Of a DNA stretch of 64,000 nucleotides, positions 51,941-61,691 are shown in pieces (the stretch's first letter is position 1; each line of letters opens with the position of its first letter). The DNA is from Lawsonella clevelandensis (GTDB lineage Bacteria; Actinomycetota; Actinomycetes; Mycobacteriales; Mycobacteriaceae). Location of the stretch: NCBI RefSeq assembly GCF_001293125.1, contig NZ_CP009312.1:310001-374000 (forward strand), written 5' to 3'. A program made the position numbers and the translations under genes. The notes under the pieces were generated by a model, which had not been told where the DNA came from, ran no database searches, and saw nothing but the letters and a program-made list of their open reading frames with translations.

Positions 51941-53601
51941 ATGCGCTCCGGTGCGGTAACGCCGAGGAGCTGCAGGCCGTTGTCGAGAGTTTGGCGGGTT
52001 GCAGCACACAGGGCTAGGCGGGCTGAGTGAAGAGCTGCGTCTTCATCGTTGTCGACGCTATCTGCTTTGGGGAGAACCTGGCACGAATCGTAGAACCGGT
52101 GGTAGGAGGCGGCGAGGCCTTCCAGGTAACGGGCAACTCGGTGGGGTTCCCGCAGTTCCGCAGCACTTGCGACGACTGTGGGGAATTCGCCGAGGGTACG
52201 AATAAGGTCGCCTTCGCGCTCGTGGGTGAGGAGTGCGAGGTCGGCGGCGTCGCGGGTGATGCCAAGTTCGTCTGCTTTACGCTGCAGAGAGCATAGGCGA
52301 GCGTGTGCGTACTGCACGTAGAAGACCGGGTTGTCATTGGACTTGGAAGCCCAGAGTTCCAGGTCAATATCCAAGCTGGAGTCCACCGAAGAGCGGATCA
52401 TGGAGTAGCGGGCGGCGTCTACACCGATCGCTTCGACTAGGTCGTCGAGGGTGATGACGGTGCCGGCGCGCTTTGACATTTTGACGGATTTACCGTCACG
52501 CACCAGATTGACCATCTGTCCAATGAGGACCTCTACTCCGTCGGGGTTGTAGCCGAGTGCCTGAGCGGCTGCCTTCAGACGGGCGATATAGCCGTGGTGG
52601 TCTGCCCCCAGCATGTAGATGCAGAGGTCGTGACCACGGTCGAACTTGTTCTTCACGTAGGCGATATCGCCGGCAATGTAGGCGGCATTCCCGTCAGATT
52701 TGATGACGACGCGGTCCTTATCGTCACCGAAGTCGGAGGAGCGTAGCCACCAGGCTCCATCAGCAAAGTAGAGGTTGCCAGACTCTTTGAGGATGCCGAT
52801 TGCGGCATCGACGGCGCCGTCCTCGAAAAGCGAGTTTTCGTGGAAGTACACGTCGAAGTCGGTGCCGAACTCGTGGAGGGTGCGCTTGATATGCGCAAAC
52901 ATCATCTCCACACCTTGGCTGCGGAAGACCTCCTGGCGTTCCTCCGTGGGGAGGCCACAGACACCGGGGTTGTTGGCAACGATCATGCCGGCAATGTCGT
53001 CAATATAGGCGCCTGCATAACCGTCTTCGGGGGTGGGCTGGTGCAGTGCGGCCGCGACGAGAGAGCGGGCGAAGCGATCGATCTGCGTGCCGTGGTCATT
53101 GAAGTAGTACTCGCGGGTGACTCGTGCCCCTTCCGCCTCCATGACGCGCCCGAGCGCATCGCCGACGGCAGCCCAACGGGTTCCACCGAGGTGAATGGGG
53201 CCGGTTGGGTTGGCGGACACAAATTCGAGGTTGATGCGTTTCCCGGCGAAACTGTCTCCCCTACCGAAGTCTGCTCCAGCAGCAAGAATGGTGTTGACGA
53301 GTTCACCCTGAGCATCGGCAGCGAGGCGAATGTTGACGAAACCGGGGCCCGCCACCGTCGCTTCCGCGATGGCAGTGGAGGTGGCCAGCTGGGCGGCTAG
53401 CTGAGTAGCGAGCAGACGCGGGTTGGTGCTGAGTTTCTTGGCGCTTTGCAGAGCAATAGTGGTGGCGTAGTCGCCGTTCTCCGGGTTGCGGGGGCGCTCC
53501 ACTGCCACCTCTGCGGGGAGGAGGGTGGAGTCAAGGTTCTGTTCTTCAGCGACCTGCTGCAGGGCAGCGAGGACGACTTTTCCTAGTTCTGCAGGCGTCA
53601 C
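51937..53601 (-). CDS. argS: Arginyl-tRNA synthetase
   Basis: ArgS charges tRNA-Arg. The 554-residue class I enzyme has the N-terminal additional domain, the HIGH-like motif in [18 protein letters not shown] near residue 111, the KMSKS-like [16 protein letters not shown], and the C-terminal DALR domain that reads the anticodon. The GTG at 53601 has no ribosome site but TAGAAT 8 nt upstream, suggesting a leaderless message. It heads the argS-lysA-hom-thrB run and is divergent from tRNA-Arg(CCG), one of its substrates. Confidence 0.96.
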   Translation of the reverse strand: MTPAELGKVVLAALQQVAEEQNLDSTLLPAEVAVERPRNPENGDYATTIALQSAKKLSTNPRLLATQLAAQLATSTAIAEATVAGPGFVNIRLAADAQGELVNTILAAGADFGRGDSFAGKRINLEFVSANPTGPIHLGGTRWAAVGDALGRVMEAEGARVTREYYFNDHGTQIDRFARSLVAAALHQPTPEDGYAGAYIDDIAGMIVANNPGVCGLPTEERQEVFRSQGVEMMFAHIKRTLHEFGTDFDVYFHENSLFEDGAVDAAIGILKESGNLYFADGAWWLRSSDFGDDKDRVVIKSDGNAAYIAGDIAYVKNKFDRGHDLCIYMLGADHHGYIARLKAAAQALGYNPDGVEVLIGQMVNLVRDGKSVKMSKRAGTVITLDDLVEAIGVDAARYSMIRSSVDSSLDIDLELWASKSNDNPVFYVQYAHARLCSLQRKADELGITRDAADLALLTHEREGDLIRTLGEFPTVVASAAELREPHRVARYLEGLAASYHRFYDSCQVLPKADSVDNDEDAALHSARLALCAATRQTLDNGLQLLGVTAPERM

Positions 53602-53609
53602 GATTGAAT

Positions 53610-53615
53610 ATTCTA
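53610..53615 (-). promoter_or_regulatory. -10 box for leaderless argS
   Basis: On the minus strand TAGAAT is followed by 8 nt (ATTCAATC) and the GTG. There is no Shine-Dalgarno in between. The -35 region is not convincing. Confidence 0.5.
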
Positions 53616-53682
53616 CGTGGTAAAGGCGCTAAAGTGTTACCCGTCCAGGTTGAACGCTTTAGTAGTAGAGCGGACTGGCTGG

Positions 53683-53688
53683 TACACT
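53683..53688 (+). promoter_or_regulatory. -10 box for tRNA-Arg
   Basis: TACACT fits TAnnnT and lies 13 nt before the first tRNA base, giving a short 5' leader. The -35 is unclear. Confidence 0.4.
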
Positions 53689-53701
53689 CTTATTTCGTTA
53701 C

Positions 53702-53774
53702 GCCTCCGTAGCTCAGGGGATAGAGCATTGGTTTCCGGTACCAAAGGTCGCACGTTCGATTCGTGTCGGGGGCA
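53702..53774 (+). tRNA. tRNA-Arg (anticodon CCG)
   Basis: A 73-nt cloverleaf folds: acceptor GCCTCCG with CGGGGGC (one T-G wobble), D-stem GCTC/GAGC, anticodon stem TTGGT/ACCAA with loop TTCCGGT giving anticodon CCG (reads CGG), T-stem GCACG/CGTGT with loop TTCGATT, and discriminator A. The 3' CCA is not encoded (CTA follows). It is placed head-to-head with argS, as I recall from mycobacteria. Confidence 0.96.
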
Positions 53775-53782
53775 CTAACGCC

Positions 53783-53815
53783 AAGGCCCGCCGTTAAGGC
53801 GGGCCTTGTTACATT
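53783..53815 (+). terminator. Intrinsic terminator after tRNA-Arg
   Basis: AAGGCCCGCC (53783-53792) pairs with GGCGGGCCTT (53798-53807) over a GTTAA loop, 8 bp after the tRNA. The tail is GTTACATTTATTTT. It may also stop the leftward transcript of the ATPase gene that ends at 53870. Confidence 0.8.
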
Positions 53816-53869
53816 TATTTTACCAGGTAGAATGTGCTGTTCTGGGAGTGCAGAACACCTTTGTGGGGG

Positions 53870-56464
53870 CTAGTCAAGCGGTTGTTCCCAGGTGTAGTGC
53901 TTGCCAGGGACGCTCGCAAAACGGCTGCTATCGCAGGTAAAGATGATGAGTTGTCCGGCCATTGCGGGATCGCTGGTGGCGAGACTGGTCGCCGTCTCGA
54001 TGGCAGCCGCCATATCTTCTCGACGAGTGGGGTCAGAGTATCCCAGGATGTCATCGAGAATGACGGGGACATGCCCTTGCTCCACAAGCTGGTAACAGGC
54101 GAGGCGAGAGAGCACTGCCAGTTGTTCTCTGGTACCGGTGGAGAGATCGCTATAGGCGATAGGGATGCCGTTGGGCCGGGTGACCGCACTAACAATCGTG
54201 AGGTTGTCGGCGACGGTGACGGAGAAGTGGTCACCCCATACGCGTTGGCCAAGGTGCGTGAGTGTCTTCACATAGGGGGTTTGGTAGCGGGCGGCGGCGC
54301 GCTGGCGGGCGGCAGCTAGCGTGTCGCGGAGTAACCGTGCGGCATCTGCGGCGGCTGTGGTCCGCTGGATGTGTTCGTGAAGATCGTGGTGTTGGGCGCG
54401 TTTCTCGACTAGTGCGGCATGGTATCCGGCGGACATGTGGGTGTCGAGCACGCCTTGGAGCCGGTGGTACTTGCTGTCGGCGTCATCGTAGGAGGAGCGG
54501 AGAGACTCCAGTATGCGGGTGTTGTCCGCAACTGCTTCGGTGGTGTCGGCGAATGCGGCGGTACGCTTCTCGCACTGTGTAAGTTCTGCTTGCTGTGTCG
54601 CTGCGGCGGTGGTGAGACTGGTTAGTTTCTCCTGGTGTGCGGTTCTCGCCGCTTGGTCAAGTGGGTCAAGCTGTGCGTAGTCCTGTTGTGCTGCGGCTAG
54701 CTCTTGCGCAAGTATGTCACGTTTGCTGGCAAACACCTCATAGTCACGTTGTGCTACTTCTGCCCGTTGCTTTGCTTCGCTAAGGGCACTCTGTAGTTCG
54801 TCCACGTCAGCTGCAGGGAGGACATCTAATGTTCCCGCCCGTCCTTGGTCGAGAAGGCCGCTGGGGTAGCCGGCACATTCTTGGGTGAGCTGGTGTGCTT
54901 CTTCCAGCCGGCGCGATTCGGGGTGGAGAGTCGTAAAGGCGCGGTATTCCGCAGCGGCGTCATGGTGGACGCGATTGGCTTCCTCCCATGCGTCTGCCTG
55001 CGTGCATGCCTGTGTCCAGTCTGAGACGTGCAAGGTGTCGAGGGCCGCCTGATAGTCGACGATGAGCCGGCTGAGCTGTGCGTCGCGGTCGGCTGCTTCT
55101 GCAGCGGGTTGCAGAGTGATGGTGACGTGTCCTGGCACTTCGATAGAGAGTGGCCGGGAAATATTCTCGGTGTGGGCACTGGTGAGCAGGCTGCCGTTAC
55201 ACAGTACGTCACTTCCGGGGTGGGGCGTTACGGTGATGGTTCCGGAGCTTACCGAGAGAACGCGTTGGAGGCCCTCAATATCGGCCTTTAGTTGCTCGGC
55301 GTGCCGATAAACGTCGGCGTCGTGCGGGATGGTGTGCAGGTGTTCGGAGGCCTGTTTCGCAGCCTGTGCGAGACGTTTTGCTTGTGCTTCCTCTTCGTGG
55401 TGGAGGCTTTCCCTGCGGAGAAAGTCCATAATCTCCGCAGCCTGGGTGTAGTGTGCGACGGCTACTGCCAGCTGGTCACGCTGGTCGATGAGCTGGTGTA
55501 GCGCGGCGTCATCTAGCTGCGTGAGCTCAGCCTGTTGTTGTTCGATGCGGGTCATGCGTTCGCTAATAGCCGCGTGTTGCTGGGCGAGGTCTTCATCTGC
55601 TTGCACGCGTGAGGCAGCCGCTGCGCGCTGCGCCTCGGTTGTCCTCAGCTGTGCGGCGAGGGCAGCCTGCTGGCGTTGTTGCTCGGCATGGGCAGTTGCG
55701 TGTGCGGTGAGGCTCTGCAGCCGGGCTTCTGTTTCGGTCCGCTGGTGTGCGAGGTGTTCTCGTTGCTGTTCGAGGCCATCGAGTTCTTGGGCAGTCCGTT
55801 CCGTTTCGGCGACGTGTTCGGCAAGTTCAGCTACCTCTTGGGCAAGCATCTTTTCGCGTTTGAGCTCGTTCGCTCGTTCTTTGGTGAGGCGTCCTGTTGT
55901 GGTGAAGTACTGGCTGAATTCCGCCTGCGCCGCCTCCAGCAGGTGGTCTCCCGAGAGTGTGTCGTTGTTTCCACTCGCGGCCGCATCAAGAGCTGCTTGG
56001 AGGGCGGACTGTCCATCTGTGAGTTCGAAGCTCGACAGGTCCTTTCCTTGGAGGAAGCTCAGGGCGGCAAAAAGTGCCATGTCCTCATGGTCGCGGAGGA
56101 GATCTTGTACATAGTTATGGGCGGGGTCGCCGCGTAGTGCTGCCTTATGCCCGGTGGCGAAGATGAGGGTGGTGCCTGCTTGCCGCCCACGTCCGAACTC
56201 TTTGCGCAGAGTGAAGCGTTCACCGCCGATGGTGGCATCAAGCTCGACGATGGCGGGGCGATCGACGCCACTGCGCCGAATGGCGGTCACTGCGCTTTTG
56301 GTAGAGGTCGCTTTCTCGGTGAGAACGAGGTTAATGGCTTCAATAACGCTCGATTTTCCGGATTGGTTGGGCCCGGCGATCACGGTTATGCCGTGGTCGT
56401 CGAAGTCGATGTGGCGTTCCGCAATACCGCGGTAGTCCTGCAGGGTGATGGAGTGGAGTCGCAT
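53870..56464 (-). CDS. SbcC/Rad50-like coiled-coil ATPase (Rv1278-like)
   Basis: The 864-residue protein has N-terminal Walker A AGPNQSGKSSVIEAIN near residue 31, a long Gln/Ala/Glu-rich coiled coil (about 200-400 and 500-730) and a C-terminal head with the ABC signature LSTGTREQLAVLSRLA and Walker B VPVILDDILGYSDPTRR. No CxxC zinc hook is seen in the coiled coil, so it is closer to YhaN-type than to classical Rad50/SbcC. It should act with the Mre11-like nuclease upstream, whose stop overlaps its ATG (TAATG). The role is probably DNA end processing. It ends the four-gene operon. Confidence 0.85.
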   Translation of the reverse strand: MRLHSITLQDYRGIAERHIDFDDHGITVIAGPNQSGKSSVIEAINLVLTEKATSTKSAVTAIRRSGVDRPAIVELDATIGGERFTLRKEFGRGRQAGTTLIFATGHKAALRGDPAHNYVQDLLRDHEDMALFAALSFLQGKDLSSFELTDGQSALQAALDAAASGNNDTLSGDHLLEAAQAEFSQYFTTTGRLTKERANELKREKMLAQEVAELAEHVAETERTAQELDGLEQQREHLAHQRTETEARLQSLTAHATAHAEQQRQQAALAAQLRTTEAQRAAAASRVQADEDLAQQHAAISERMTRIEQQQAELTQLDDAALHQLIDQRDQLAVAVAHYTQAAEIMDFLRRESLHHEEEAQAKRLAQAAKQASEHLHTIPHDADVYRHAEQLKADIEGLQRVLSVSSGTITVTPHPGSDVLCNGSLLTSAHTENISRPLSIEVPGHVTITLQPAAEAADRDAQLSRLIVDYQAALDTLHVSDWTQACTQADAWEEANRVHHDAAAEYRAFTTLHPESRRLEEAHQLTQECAGYPSGLLDQGRAGTLDVLPAADVDELQSALSEAKQRAEVAQRDYEVFASKRDILAQELAAAQQDYAQLDPLDQAARTAHQEKLTSLTTAAATQQAELTQCEKRTAAFADTTEAVADNTRILESLRSSYDDADSKYHRLQGVLDTHMSAGYHAALVEKRAQHHDLHEHIQRTTAAADAARLLRDTLAAARQRAAARYQTPYVKTLTHLGQRVWGDHFSVTVADNLTIVSAVTRPNGIPIAYSDLSTGTREQLAVLSRLACYQLVEQGHVPVILDDILGYSDPTRREDMAAAIETATSLATSDPAMAGQLIIFTCDSSRFASVPGKHYTWEQPLD

Positions 56465-57624
56465 TACTGGTGTTCTCCTTCCACGGTAAGTCGGTAGAGC
56501 AGAGTGAGGGCATCTTGTGCGGTCTCGTCACCGGTGTCGGCTAGCTGTGAGAGTTCCTCAGCCGCCTCTGCTACATACCCGGCCAGTCGCGCTTGTAGTC
56601 CAGTGAGGGATGGGAGAAGGTGCCGTGAGCTATTCCGTTCCCATAGGCGGAATCCTGCGAATATTCCTTCCCATTGCGCTTGGGCAGTATCTAATGCGGC
56701 CATGTCTTCGACGGTGAGGGTGGCGTTGAGCCCAAGCCGAACGGCAGTGCGTCGTTTGTTGGGTATTTCCGCAAATTCGTGGGAGAGCTGTGCGATATCA
56801 GCGGTGCTGTGGATGTCACGTCGAAAGGTTCGGAAGGACCATTTCCCGCAGGTGAGTGGTTCAGTTGTACAGGTGTCGTCGTGCAGTGTGACGAGAAGCG
56901 CCTGGCCTGAGTTTTTTTCGACGTCATCGAAATCAGTTACTTCGGGGCTTCCGGAGTACCAGATCCGGCCGCTCTCCCCCACCTGTGTTTGTGAGTGTCT
57001 GTCTCCGAGGGCGAGGTAGTCGAGCTGATAGCTGCGGCAGGCCTCCTCGAGTGCAGCGACGGGGACAATTTCTGCTCCGGTGGCATCGTCCATGCGTGGG
57101 GCGAAGGCGTCAACACCTGTGTGCGCTAGTCCTACTCGGTATGTGCCAGGTTCTTTGGGAGTGTGCGCGCACTGCCGCAGAGCAGTAAAGAGTGGGTTTT
57201 CAGTGGGGTACCGATCAGTATAGGGACCGACGATGAGCTCGAGTCCTGGGATGTCTCGTAGTACTCCGGGTGTATTGGGGACGAGGACATTGTCTGGTTG
57301 ATGGGTGCGGAAGGCAGGTGACTGGTAGACGCTGTCTCGCCGGTAGGAGTCATGGTTACCGGGTTGGAGCACTACCGGGCAGGTCAGTTCACCCACCATT
57401 TCTAGGAGGGAGATGATGGTATTGCTATCAAGTTGGTTCCCATCGAAGACGTCGCCTGCGACAACGACGCTAGCGACGTCCAGTTCTGCGGCGTGGTTGC
57501 AGAGTTGCTCGATGGCCTGCAGGCGTGCGTCACGAAAGACTGCCTGTTTACTTTCTGACAGGTGACGGCGCGTCATCCCGATGTGCCAGTCGCTGCTATG
57601 GAGGAGGCGCATTGGGTTACTCAT
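56464..57624 (-). CDS. Mre11/SbcD-like metallophosphoesterase (Rv1277-like)
   Basis: The 386-residue protein has the calcineurin-type metal motifs of DNA repair exonucleases: LLHSSDWHIG (Asp, His), VVVAGDVFDG (GD), QPGNHDS (GNH[DE]), GLAHTGVD and ALGDRHSQ (later His ligands; GxH appears as GDRHS). It should be a Mn2+-dependent nuclease pairing with the ATPase that follows. The ATG at 57624 has AAGGAG 7 nt upstream and overlaps the SWIM gene by 8 bp; the frame runs open to 58083 inside that gene but without similarity. Confidence 0.88.
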   Translation of the reverse strand: MSNPMRLLHSSDWHIGMTRRHLSESKQAVFRDARLQAIEQLCNHAAELDVASVVVAGDVFDGNQLDSNTIISLLEMVGELTCPVVLQPGNHDSYRRDSVYQSPAFRTHQPDNVLVPNTPGVLRDIPGLELIVGPYTDRYPTENPLFTALRQCAHTPKEPGTYRVGLAHTGVDAFAPRMDDATGAEIVPVAALEEACRSYQLDYLALGDRHSQTQVGESGRIWYSGSPEVTDFDDVEKNSGQALLVTLHDDTCTTEPLTCGKWSFRTFRRDIHSTADIAQLSHEFAEIPNKRRTAVRLGLNATLTVEDMAALDTAQAQWEGIFAGFRLWERNSSRHLLPSLTGLQARLAGYVAEAAEELSQLADTGDETAQDALTLLYRLTVEGEHQ

Positions 57625-58576
57625 CGGAGTACTCCTTGGTGACGGTTGGGGAGATGTCGCGTTCGACAAGATAGTCCCACGCGTCGTGTAGATCGGATTC
57701 GAGAGTGAGTTTATTGACTGGGTCAGAAGTGTAGGTGCTCGCTGCGGCCATCCACTGCACGGGGTCGAGGTCGTGGTAAGCCGGGTTGGGGAGAGGGTTT
57801 GGGAGGTCTGGTAGCTCTCCGGAAAGTGCCCAGTAGCGCTGAGGGTCAAGCGCAATGGGGGAATCAGGGGCCTGCGCTTGAGCTGGTTCCAGGGTGGGTC
57901 GGGTGATGAGGTGCGCTGCCGCCCCCTGTGGAACCTGCCCGCGCACGGATGCACTACCGGATTCTGTGTCTCTTCTCTCCCGAAGTGCGGTGGTAGATGT
58001 ATCAGGCTCGTCGGTGGAGTCTGATGCTGCTGCCTCGTCGAGGGGATCAGCCGAAACCAAGACATCTGCAAGAGAGATACCACGGAGCTGGAGATACCAC
58101 TCGCTATCTCGATCCATGCGTTCTACTAGCAGATATCCCAGTGCCAAGGTATGTGAGCAGTGTCCTGTAGATACAGGACAAGTGCACGCACACCGGAGAT
58201 CATGTGCGTGGAGCGGGAGAAGATCTTCGAGGAACGTGGGAAGAGATCCCGCAATAATCTGTTCTGCAGAGCCGGGATGACGGGCGATAGCAGCGCGCAC
58301 TTCTGCGATGGTGTCGGTGCTAGCCGGCGTGCCCGAAATAGTGGGTGCGAAGGGATCGAGCTGGCTTCCCTGTACTTCGCCCGCAACGGTGGTGCCGTGA
58401 TGTTCCATTGCGAGGATGGCACCATTGCGCGCCAGTGCCTTCGCACGTGCAACATGGGGGTGTCGAACCACTCCGTCCTGTCCCCGATAAGGTTCTTCTA
58501 ACGCCCGTTCCACCTGTTTCCCCCACCAGGTGCGCCCGAAATGTCCGGTTTTTTTCTGAGCAACAAGTCCTCGCAT
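57617..58576 (-). CDS. SWIM zinc-finger protein (Rv2102-like)
   Basis: The 319-residue protein has a SWIM motif (CxC ... CxH) in CACTCPVSTGHCSHTLAL near residue 129, before which lies the WWGKQVERALEE segment typical of bacterial SWIM proteins encoded beside SNF2 helicases. Residues 180-245 are low-complexity (Ser, Asp, Thr, Ala). The domain binds zinc and probably DNA or the helicase. The ATG comes directly after the helZ stop (TAAATG), and the nuclease gene overlaps its end by 8 bp. Confidence 0.85.
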   Translation of the reverse strand: MRGLVAQKKTGHFGRTWWGKQVERALEEPYRGQDGVVRHPHVARAKALARNGAILAMEHHGTTVAGEVQGSQLDPFAPTISGTPASTDTIAEVRAAIARHPGSAEQIIAGSLPTFLEDLLPLHAHDLRCACTCPVSTGHCSHTLALGYLLVERMDRDSEWYLQLRGISLADVLVSADPLDEAAASDSTDEPDTSTTALRERRDTESGSASVRGQVPQGAAAHLITRPTLEPAQAQAPDSPIALDPQRYWALSGELPDLPNPLPNPAYHDLDPVQWMAAASTYTSDPVNKLTLESDLHDAWDYLVERDISPTVTKEYSDE

Positions 58577-61510
58577 TTACTTCACCTCCAAACGGAAGAG
58601 TTCCCGTAGCTGGTCATCTTCCAGCTCGGTGAGCCAGGTTTCCCCTGTGCCCACAACTAGATCCGACATCGTCGATTTGTGGGCAATAATGTCATCAATA
58701 CGCTCTTCGATGGTGCCGTCACAGACGAGTTTGCGTACTTGTACGTCCTTCGTCTGGCCAATTCGATAGGCGCGGTCGGTGGCTTGGTTTTCGACCGCCG
58801 GATTCCACCAACGGTCACAATGAATGACATGGTTTGCAGCGGTGAGTGTGAGCCCAGTTCCACCGGCTTTAAGGGACAACACCATGAGTGGGGCTCCCCC
58901 AGCAGACTGGAAGCTCTCCACCATGGCATCGCGTTCTTCACGCCGCAGTGATCCGTGGAGGAACGGTACCACTACGTTAAACCGTTGGTGTAGGTAGTTC
59001 GCCAGGTAGTCCCCAAATTCTTTGTATTGAGTAAAGATGAGCGCCTTTTCTCCTTCGGCGAGGATGGTCAAAAGGAGTTCTTCCAGTAACGCCACTTTTC
59101 CGGAACGATGCCGTCCATGTCGGAGGACAGCTGAGTCATCCCCGAAGTAGTGAGCAGGGTGGTTGCAGACTTGTTTGAGCTTAGTGAGCGCAGCAAGCAC
59201 GGAACCTTTCCGCTGCAGGCCTTTTGCCTGGTTGATCTTCTCAAGCATGTCATCGACCACGGCTTGGTAGAGGCCGGCTTGTTCTGTTGTCAAGGTGGCG
59301 TGGACGACCATCTCATTCTTCTCAGGCAGATCGCGGATAACAGCAGGGTCGCTTTTTAGTCGGCGGAGCAAGAATGGGGCTGTCAAGGTGCGCAGTTGCG
59401 CGGCCATGGTGTCGTCATGGTCACGTTCAATGGGAAGCGCGTAGTGGTGACGGAAGCCGTGCTGCGTTCCGAGGTAGCCTGGGTTTACCAGGTCCATAAG
59501 AGCGCGAAACTCCTCCAGGTTGTTTTCCATGGGGGTTCCGGTGAGTGCTAGGCGATGTGTTGCGGAGATCGCCCGTGCTGCCCGAGATTGCTGCGTTGCA
59601 ACGTTTTTTAAGTGCTGTGCTTCATCGAAGACGACTCGCCACCAGGTCACTGTGGTGAGCTCAGCCCGGTCTCGATGCAGCAGGTTGTAGGTGGTAATGA
59701 TGACATCGTGCTGTACAACCACATCCTGGAATGCTGCCCCACTTGGCCGATCTGCACCATGATGAATGGCGACAGATAATTGTGGAGCAAACTTCTGCGC
59801 TTCGTGGTACCAGTTGGCTGCCAAGGACATAGGGCAGACGACGAGCACTGCCGAGTCTGCGGGCACTGCTCCACGCGCTTTGTCATGGGCCAGGACGGTG
59901 AGCACCTGGAGAGTCTTCCCCAGACCCATATCATCAGCCAGAAGACCACCCTGCCCAAGTGCATCGAGACTGGCTATCCAGTCCACACCGCGCTGCTGAT
60001 AGGGGCGCAGCTGGGCGGCGACAAGATCGTCAGTGGGGACATGCACCGGTTCGGCGCGATGCGCTAGTAAGTCATCCACCAGAGTTGACCCAGCAGCACC
60101 CGTCACCGGTACTGGTGCGTCAGCACTAATAAGTTCCTGCAGTACATCCCCCGCAGTTCCCTCTTGGGTAGCGGCGAGATCGGCTTGAGACAGCGCTTTC
60201 CGACGCTGTTTCCCACCTTTTGCAGCAATGAATTCTGCTGCCCGGCGCAACAGTATGGGGTCTGCCTGCACCCACCCATCACGAAGGTGAACTAACCCAG
60301 ACTGTTCTTGCACAATGTCGAAGAGCTCTGCAGGTGTCAGGACAACGTCTCCCAACGCCACTTGCCATTGGTAGTCCAAGATGGCGTCGAGCCCTACTTT
60401 CGCCCCAGTAGCGGCTGAACGCGCTGCTTGTTCGCCTTCCCCCGGAGTCACATGCAACCGCATGGACACCGGGGCAGCAGCCCAGGCCCGGGGAAGCATG
60501 ACAACGATGCCTTGTGCCCGCACGACGTTCACCCCTTGGGTGACAAAGTTGGTGGCCTGTGCGGTCGTCAGGAGACGATCTTCCCCATACCCTGCTGCCA
60601 CGCTGTCGAGCAGAGCTGGGTAGGCTTCCGTCGCCCGCGACCACAACGTGGTAGCGGTAGTGTATGAGGCAGCGTCGAGGACACTGGGAATGAGAGGTTG
60701 CGGGGCACTGCCCAAGACACGTACGGAAACTTCCAGACCCCACCATTCCGGGGTGTCGGGTAGTGGTTCGTGGAGACGAAGCACCACTTCGGTATCGGTG
60801 TCTGCTGCTCCGTTTTGCCATTCGCGGAGCCGTTCTGCAAACCCGAGTGTCCCCTCGATAAAAGGCTCTCCAGTGATCAGTGATTCTACGAAAGCCTGCC
60901 GCGGACGGTGGGGGAGATCCCGCAGGCGTTGTCGGCATAGTTCAGCTGTCATAGCATCGACAAAACTCTCCACCGCGGAGAAACCACCGTTATGGGCAAG
61001 CACTGGCGGTAACGTGTGAAGGAGCTCGGTGAGCCATACCCGTTGCGCGCCACCACCCAAAAGCTGCCAGTGGGCATACCAGGTGGGGCCATGCCGATAA
61101 AGGCGAGGTGTTACTCGACCAGCCTCTACCCACCGTGTAACCCCTGCTACGGCATGTGCGAGGAAGCGCAAGTCTTCCCCGAGGCCGGGGATAGGGGTCG
61201 CAGACGCTGCACAGTCGGCCAGAAAAGTAAAAGCAGCCCCTGCACTAATGACAAGGCACGGAACAATCCGAGAACGAGGATAGCCACCCTCACCAATGAC
61301 AGTGAAAGGCAGGGTGTAACGGAACACCGGGACCCGCTGGATAAGGTCACTAATAATGGACGGGAAGGCACCCGCAGGCAGGTCTGCGACCCGTCCGGGG
61401 GCTTCTCCCCCGGCACAATCTCGAATCCACAGCATCAACCCACGATCCGGTATCCACCGGCCATGGAGTTCATAGGAGGATGTGCTGGGACTCGTCATAC
61501 TTCTATCCAA
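58577..61510 (-). CDS. helZ: SNF2-family DNA helicase/translocase (HelZ, Rv2101-like)
   Basis: The 977-residue protein has an N-terminal SNF2-associated region and a C-terminal SF2 core: Walker A LLADDMGLGKTLQVL near residue 525, the DEAQ box VVFDEAQHLKN near 628, LTGTPMENNLEEF (motif III), LIFTQYKEFGDYL (motif IV) and ATDRAYRIGQTKDVQV (motif VI). Bacterial SNF2 proteins paired with SWIM proteins are thought to remodel protein-DNA complexes; the exact job is unknown. The TTG at 61510 has AGGAG 5 nt upstream, while the ATG at 61498 is too far from it. It is the first gene of the coupled operon. Confidence 0.9.
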   Translation of the reverse strand: MDRSMTSPSTSSYELHGRWIPDRGLMLWIRDCAGGEAPGRVADLPAGAFPSIISDLIQRVPVFRYTLPFTVIGEGGYPRSRIVPCLVISAGAAFTFLADCAASATPIPGLGEDLRFLAHAVAGVTRWVEAGRVTPRLYRHGPTWYAHWQLLGGGAQRVWLTELLHTLPPVLAHNGGFSAVESFVDAMTAELCRQRLRDLPHRPRQAFVESLITGEPFIEGTLGFAERLREWQNGAADTDTEVVLRLHEPLPDTPEWWGLEVSVRVLGSAPQPLIPSVLDAASYTTATTLWSRATEAYPALLDSVAAGYGEDRLLTTAQATNFVTQGVNVVRAQGIVVMLPRAWAAAPVSMRLHVTPGEGEQAARSAATGAKVGLDAILDYQWQVALGDVVLTPAELFDIVQEQSGLVHLRDGWVQADPILLRRAAEFIAAKGGKQRRKALSQADLAATQEGTAGDVLQELISADAPVPVTGAAGSTLVDDLLAHRAEPVHVPTDDLVAAQLRPYQQRGVDWIASLDALGQGGLLADDMGLGKTLQVLTVLAHDKARGAVPADSAVLVVCPMSLAANWYHEAQKFAPQLSVAIHHGADRPSGAAFQDVVVQHDVIITTYNLLHRDRAELTTVTWWRVVFDEAQHLKNVATQQSRAARAISATHRLALTGTPMENNLEEFRALMDLVNPGYLGTQHGFRHHYALPIERDHDDTMAAQLRTLTAPFLLRRLKSDPAVIRDLPEKNEMVVHATLTTEQAGLYQAVVDDMLEKINQAKGLQRKGSVLAALTKLKQVCNHPAHYFGDDSAVLRHGRHRSGKVALLEELLLTILAEGEKALIFTQYKEFGDYLANYLHQRFNVVVPFLHGSLRREERDAMVESFQSAGGAPLMVLSLKAGGTGLTLTAANHVIHCDRWWNPAVENQATDRAYRIGQTKDVQVRKLVCDGTIEERIDDIIAHKSTMSDLVVGTGETWLTELEDDQLRELFRLEVK

Positions 61511-61541
61511 CCAGTCTCCTGTGACAATTTCTGATGCGGCA

Positions 61542-61557
61542 TTGCCGCCGGCGGCAA
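61542..61557. promoter_or_regulatory. 16-bp perfect palindrome before helZ
   Basis: TTGCCGCCGGCGGCAA is a perfect palindrome 31 bp upstream of the helZ start, in the 181-bp divergent gap shared with the HNH gene. It could be an operator for the helicase operon. It does not match the actinobacterial LexA box (GAAC-N4-GTTC). Confidence 0.35.
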
Positions 61558-61691
61558 AATAGTGGAGCTTTCGCTACCAGCAGCACCCCCTTCACTCCTT
61601 CACAGGCCTGCTTACTGCTGCACACATACGCACTCATCTGCTCGTCCTCGCGCGGCGCACGTCAAGTAGCTCACCCGTCCCGCTTGCATAT

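Noticed and set aside
50693-52030. 445-codon open frame antisense to lysA
   Set aside because: Same reason: a shadow of a conserved gene, His/Gly-rich, with no recognisable motif.
53870-57624. Naming the pair sbcC/sbcD
   Set aside because: The ATPase lacks a zinc hook and the pair is nearer to the mycobacterial Rv1277-Rv1278 type, so the E. coli names were not applied.
57625-58083. Upstream extension of the Mre11-like gene
   Set aside because: It lies within the SWIM gene, is low-complexity Pro/Ser/Thr and has no similarity; the ATG at 57624 has a proper ribosome site.
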